Below are positions 6,646 to 8,610 of a stretch of DNA of 8,610 nucleotides, piece by piece (position 1 is the stretch's first letter; the number at the start of each line of letters is the position of its first letter). The notes below the pieces were generated by a model that did no database searches, was not told the DNA's origin, and was given only the letters and a program-made list of their open reading frames with translations. The stretch is from DASWHX01 sp036397995. Lineage in GTDB: Bacteria; Bacteroidota; Bacteroidia; Cytophagales; Cyclobacteriaceae. The DNA is taken from assembly GCA_036397995.1 (NCBI GenBank), contig DASWHX010000125.1, positions 1-8,610 on the forward strand, written 5' to 3'. The position numbers and the translations under genes were made by a program.

Positions 6646-7160
6646 GCCACCTTCAATTCCTGGATACCCTTAAACTTATACACCTTTACATCAAAGACCT
6701 GGGCAACCATCCATTTTAATCTCTGATGAATTAGTTCAACCCTCATATTCTCATGGGTGAGTACCGTTGCCTCAAGAACGGCGCGAATGAATGGTTTATG
6801 TCTGCCCAATTCTTTAGTCCAGTCAAAAAACGTTTCCTCCCACTCTCTTGAATATTTTTCAAAATGGGAGCTGCCATCAAAAAGAAATTCCAGCTGATTC
6901 TTCCCGAATTTATACCTGTAAATACCTGCGAGTTCATAATAGAAAGGAAGCAGATTCTCAACAGGCGCTTCGGAATTGGTTTCAATGGCAATTGTGGTAT
7001 CATCCCGCAGTCGGAGAGGATTATAAATTTCAAAGTACAAATCAATTACTGAATCGCGGAGAATCCTGAGGAGCCGGAAACTGGCCTGATGTTGTGCTTC
7101 CTTCAGAATATAATTCCTATCTCTGGGAAATAGCTTTTGGCCGGAATATCCAACTGTCAT
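6642..7160 (-). CDS. Conserved-looking hypothetical cytoplasmic protein, 172 residues
   Basis: I do not recognise this protein. It has no signal peptide, no membrane segment and no Cys. It is rich in aromatic and charged residues (FFDWTK at 111-116, LPFYYELAGIYRYKFG at 71-86). The predicted pattern is mixed alpha/beta: helices about 17-37, 66-82, 100-120 and 122-136, then a long helix with RLKWMVAQVF (147-156) and a closing strand VKVYKFKGIQEL. Reasons to believe it is real: it fills the gap exactly between acyP and the terminator at 7228, the ATG at 7160 has a Bacteroidota-type promoter about 20 bases upstream, and its TAG overlaps the acyP stop by 4 bases. The frames opposite it are short and lack family features. 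It appears to be transcribed alone, insulated from the receptor gene by the terminator. No function is assigned. Confidence 0.82.
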   Translation of the reverse strand: MTVGYSGQKLFPRDRNYILKEAQHQASFRLLRILRDSVIDLYFEIYNPLRLRDDTTIAIETNSEAPVENLLPFYYELAGIYRYKFGKNQLEFLFDGSSHFEKYSREWEETFFDWTKELGRHKPFIRAVLEATVLTHENMRVELIHQRLKWMVAQVFDVKVYKFKGIQELKVA

Positions 7161-7180
7161 TGGCTGAGAAATTTGATGGT

Positions 7181-7209
7181 CAAAGATAATAAATTCATAA
7201 AAATCGAAA
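7181..7209 (-). promoter_or_regulatory. Candidate Bacteroidota-type promoter for the 172-residue protein
   Basis: On the minus strand TATCTTTG (7188 down to 7181) is an exact match to the -7 element TAnnTTTG used by the Bacteroidota primary sigma factor. TTTC (7209 to 7206), one mismatch from the -33 TTTG element, lies 17 bases upstream of it. The start codon at 7160 would follow after a leader of roughly 10-15 bases. The position between the terminator at 7228 and the gene start fits a dedicated promoter. Confidence 0.5.
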
Positions 7210-7227
7210 GAAAAAACTCATTTAATG

Positions 7228-7257
7228 AAAAAAGAGGCCGTTTTTGGCGGCCTCTTT
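7228..7257 (-). terminator. Rho-independent terminator of the TonB-dependent receptor gene
   Basis: Read on the minus strand, AAAGAGGCCG (7257-7248) pairs perfectly with CGGCCTCTTT (7240-7231) around the 7-base loop CCAAAAA. Three further T residues follow (7230-7228), giving a run of six T with those in the stem. It begins 24 bases after the receptor stop codon. On the plus strand the tail is only TTT followed by ACG, so it is mainly a minus-strand terminator; no plus-strand gene ends nearby. Confidence 0.9.
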
Positions 7258-7280
7258 ACGTTCAAATCTACATTTATCAA

Positions 7281-8610
7281 TTACTGAAATATATACCTTA
7301 AACCAAATTGCATTTGCCACCTGGAGCTTCGAAGACCGGAATCATCCAGGTTTCCATTGTATGCCTGATTATCATTGTATTGAACAGCGGTAAAAGTAGG
7401 CGTGGTTCCATCAGCCGCAAAACCTGCAAAATTGTATAAAGCATAATTAAACCTGTCATCTTCTCTTTGATACATCTTGCCCCATTCTTTGTTCAGAAGA
7501 TTTCCTAAATTGAAAATATCCAGAGAAAACTGAAGCACATTTCTTTTTCCGGAATTCATTTCAATAAAGAAATCCTGGGTAAGTCTTAAATCCAGAATAC
7601 TTTCAAATCGGTGGGCGCTCATATTCCTTTCCGCATATTCTCCCCTGTGTTCACGCAAATATTTATCATTTTCTATAAGCGCATTCAGGATTGCATAATC
7701 CGCAGCAGACATATTAATCTCAGAATTGTTTCCTGGAATATAAGCAAGCTCAGGTGTACCGGAGTCAACACCGGTCATTCCATTGGAGTTTCCAATTATG
7801 TAACTGAAATAATTACCGGTTCTTCCTTCCCAAATAAGATTTATGCCGGTCCCCAGAAATTTGGCGTATTCTTTTCTGAAACTTAACATGGTAAGTATTC
7901 GATGACCCGGAGCGAATATTGACCTTCCAATATCCTGATTTGTATTTCGGGAAGAGATGGTTTGCCTGTATCTCCATTGTGAACTGTTCTGAGACGACGT
8001 TCCTTCGAATACATTGTAAGCGTCACCGTAAGAATAGCTCGCGGAAGCTCCAAGTCCAAAGTCAAAAGTCTTGGTTAAGCCGAGGCTTACATTATACGAA
8101 TAACCCTTACTTACATTGGTGGCCAGTATAACTCTACCGTAACCGGGATCTATGCGCCCTGCCGTTCCTGAAGTATATCGGTCGCGCGTATCAGGAGTTC
8201 CGGTTAAGTCCAGGGCCTGGTTAGGCGGAAGCAGGTTAATGTTCTGGTAGAAAATGTCATTAATCCATTTGCTGTAAATAAAATCAAATGTAGCCACAAT
8301 CCCGCCGGGTAATTTCTGATCCATCCCTAAGTTCATTTTTAAGACCCTGGGAATTTTGAAATCATTGGCATAAAGGTCAACGTCTCCGCCATATTGCAAG
8401 TTATTTGGGTCAAACGTTGTAGGATTTTGTTGATTAACATCCGCGACAAATGGTTCATTACTTGTACTCACACCACCAAGATTTGCGCCATTATTATTGT
8501 ATGCTCCTCCGGGCCATACAAGCGGAACCCTGCTGGTAAATAAACCGATACCGCCGCGAACTTGAGAATTCTGATTTCCGGTAATATCATAATTAAATCC
8601 TAGTCTGGGC
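7281..8610 (-). CDS. Oar-like TonB-dependent outer-membrane receptor, C-terminal part
   Basis: This is the beta-barrel end of a large outer-membrane TonB-dependent receptor of the Oar-like type common in Bacteroidota. The frame is open to the right edge: 443 codons are present, and the segment beyond base 8471 still reads as barrel (PRLGFNYDITGNQNSQVRGG, then GLFTSRVPLVWPGG), so the GTG at 8471 is internal and not a start. Oar-type landmarks are the R-G-G-x-G-x-F-T-S/G-R-x-P-x-V-W segment, alternating barrel strands, LREHRGEYAERN followed by a strand containing LDLRLTQDF, the LDIFNLGNLLNKEWG segment, and the C-terminal aromatic strand QFGLRYIFQ. Full-length relatives are about 1000 or more residues, with an N-terminal carboxypeptidase-regulatory-like domain and plug that lie outside the window. 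The ligand is unknown; no SusD-like partner follows, because a terminator comes 24 bases after the stop. The receptor type is secure; the Oar subgroup is likely. Confidence 0.9.
   Translation of the reverse strand, partial: PRLGFNYDITGNQNSQVRGGIGLFTSRVPLVWPGGAYNNNGANLGGVSTSNEPFVADVNQQNPTTFDPNNLQYGGDVDLYANDFKIPRVLKMNLGMDQKLPGGIVATFDFIYSKWINDIFYQNINLLPPNQALDLTGTPDTRDRYTSGTAGRIDPGYGRVILATNVSKGYSYNVSLGLTKTFDFGLGASASYSYGDAYNVFEGTSSQNSSQWRYRQTISSRNTNQDIGRSIFAPGHRILTMLSFRKEYAKFLGTGINLIWEGRTGNYFSYIIGNSNGMTGVDSGTPELAYIPGNNSEINMSAADYAILNALIENDKYLREHRGEYAERNMSAHRFESILDLRLTQDFFIEMNSGKRNVLQFSLDIFNLGNLLNKEWGKMYQREDDRFNYALYNFAGFAADGTTPTFTAVQYNDNQAYNGNLDDSGLRSSRWQMQFGLRYIFQ

Noticed and set aside
6743..7069. 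Open frames on both strands overlapping the 172-residue gene
   Set aside because: They are shorter, lack promoter or start context, and conflict with the frame that has a good promoter and exact boundaries.
7611..8131. Small open frames within the TonB-dependent receptor gene
   Set aside because: They are shadows of conserved barrel strands.
8469..8471. GTG as the start of the TonB-dependent receptor gene
   Set aside because: The same frame continues to the window edge with recognisable barrel sequence and no signal peptide follows the GTG.
1..8610. Defence system, mobile element, CRISPR array or biosynthetic cluster
   Set aside because: All recognisable genes are transport, metabolism or envelope genes; I saw no transposase, integrase, terminal repeats, spacer array, toxin-antitoxin pair or nuclease/helicase domains.

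Overview
The window looks like a chromosomal segment from a member of the Bacteroidota, most likely a Flavobacteriia-type bacterium. The evidence is a moderately AT-rich composition, A-rich leaders with little Shine-Dalgarno sequence in front of most genes, one good match to the Bacteroidota promoter element TAnnTTTG, and an Oar-like TonB-dependent receptor with no sign of a pilus or Gram-positive context. Coding density is very high and no stretch over 300 bases lacks a gene. I see no tRNA, rRNA, CRISPR array, insertion sequence or phage gene.

Layout from left to right. (1) Bases 1-3806, plus strand: the 3' part of an RND-family inner-membrane efflux pump, followed 11 bases later by a TolC-type outer-membrane channel. 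With a periplasmic adaptor expected just upstream, outside the window, this is a tripartite export operon. (2) Bases 3803-5137, minus strand: a YihY/BrkB-family integral membrane protein with a C-terminal cytoplasmic domain, converging on the TolC gene with overlapping stop codons. (3) Bases 5138-5255: a short divergent intergenic region carrying a perfect 13-base palindrome. (4) Bases 5256-6645, plus strand: a small unrecognised secreted basic protein, then deoxyribose-phosphate aldolase (deoC), overlapped by 14 bases by acylphosphatase (acyP). (5) Bases 6642-7160, minus strand: an unrecognised 172-residue cytoplasmic protein, again meeting its convergent neighbour with overlapping stops. (6) Bases 7161-7280: a candidate promoter for that protein and a strong intrinsic terminator for the next gene. 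(7) Bases 7281-8610, minus strand: the C-terminal part of an Oar-like TonB-dependent outer-membrane receptor that runs off the right edge.

Functionally, the pump and channel form one machine. The aldolase and acylphosphatase are probably co-translated metabolic housekeeping enzymes. The YihY protein, the secreted protein and the 172-residue protein have no assignable process. The region reads as ordinary core or near-core genome. I did not find a convincing new multi-gene system. The items most worth a second look are the two unrecognised proteins, the hairpin over the deoC ribosome-binding region, the divergent palindrome, the Asp-to-Glu change in DeoC and the repeated stop-codon-overlap architecture.
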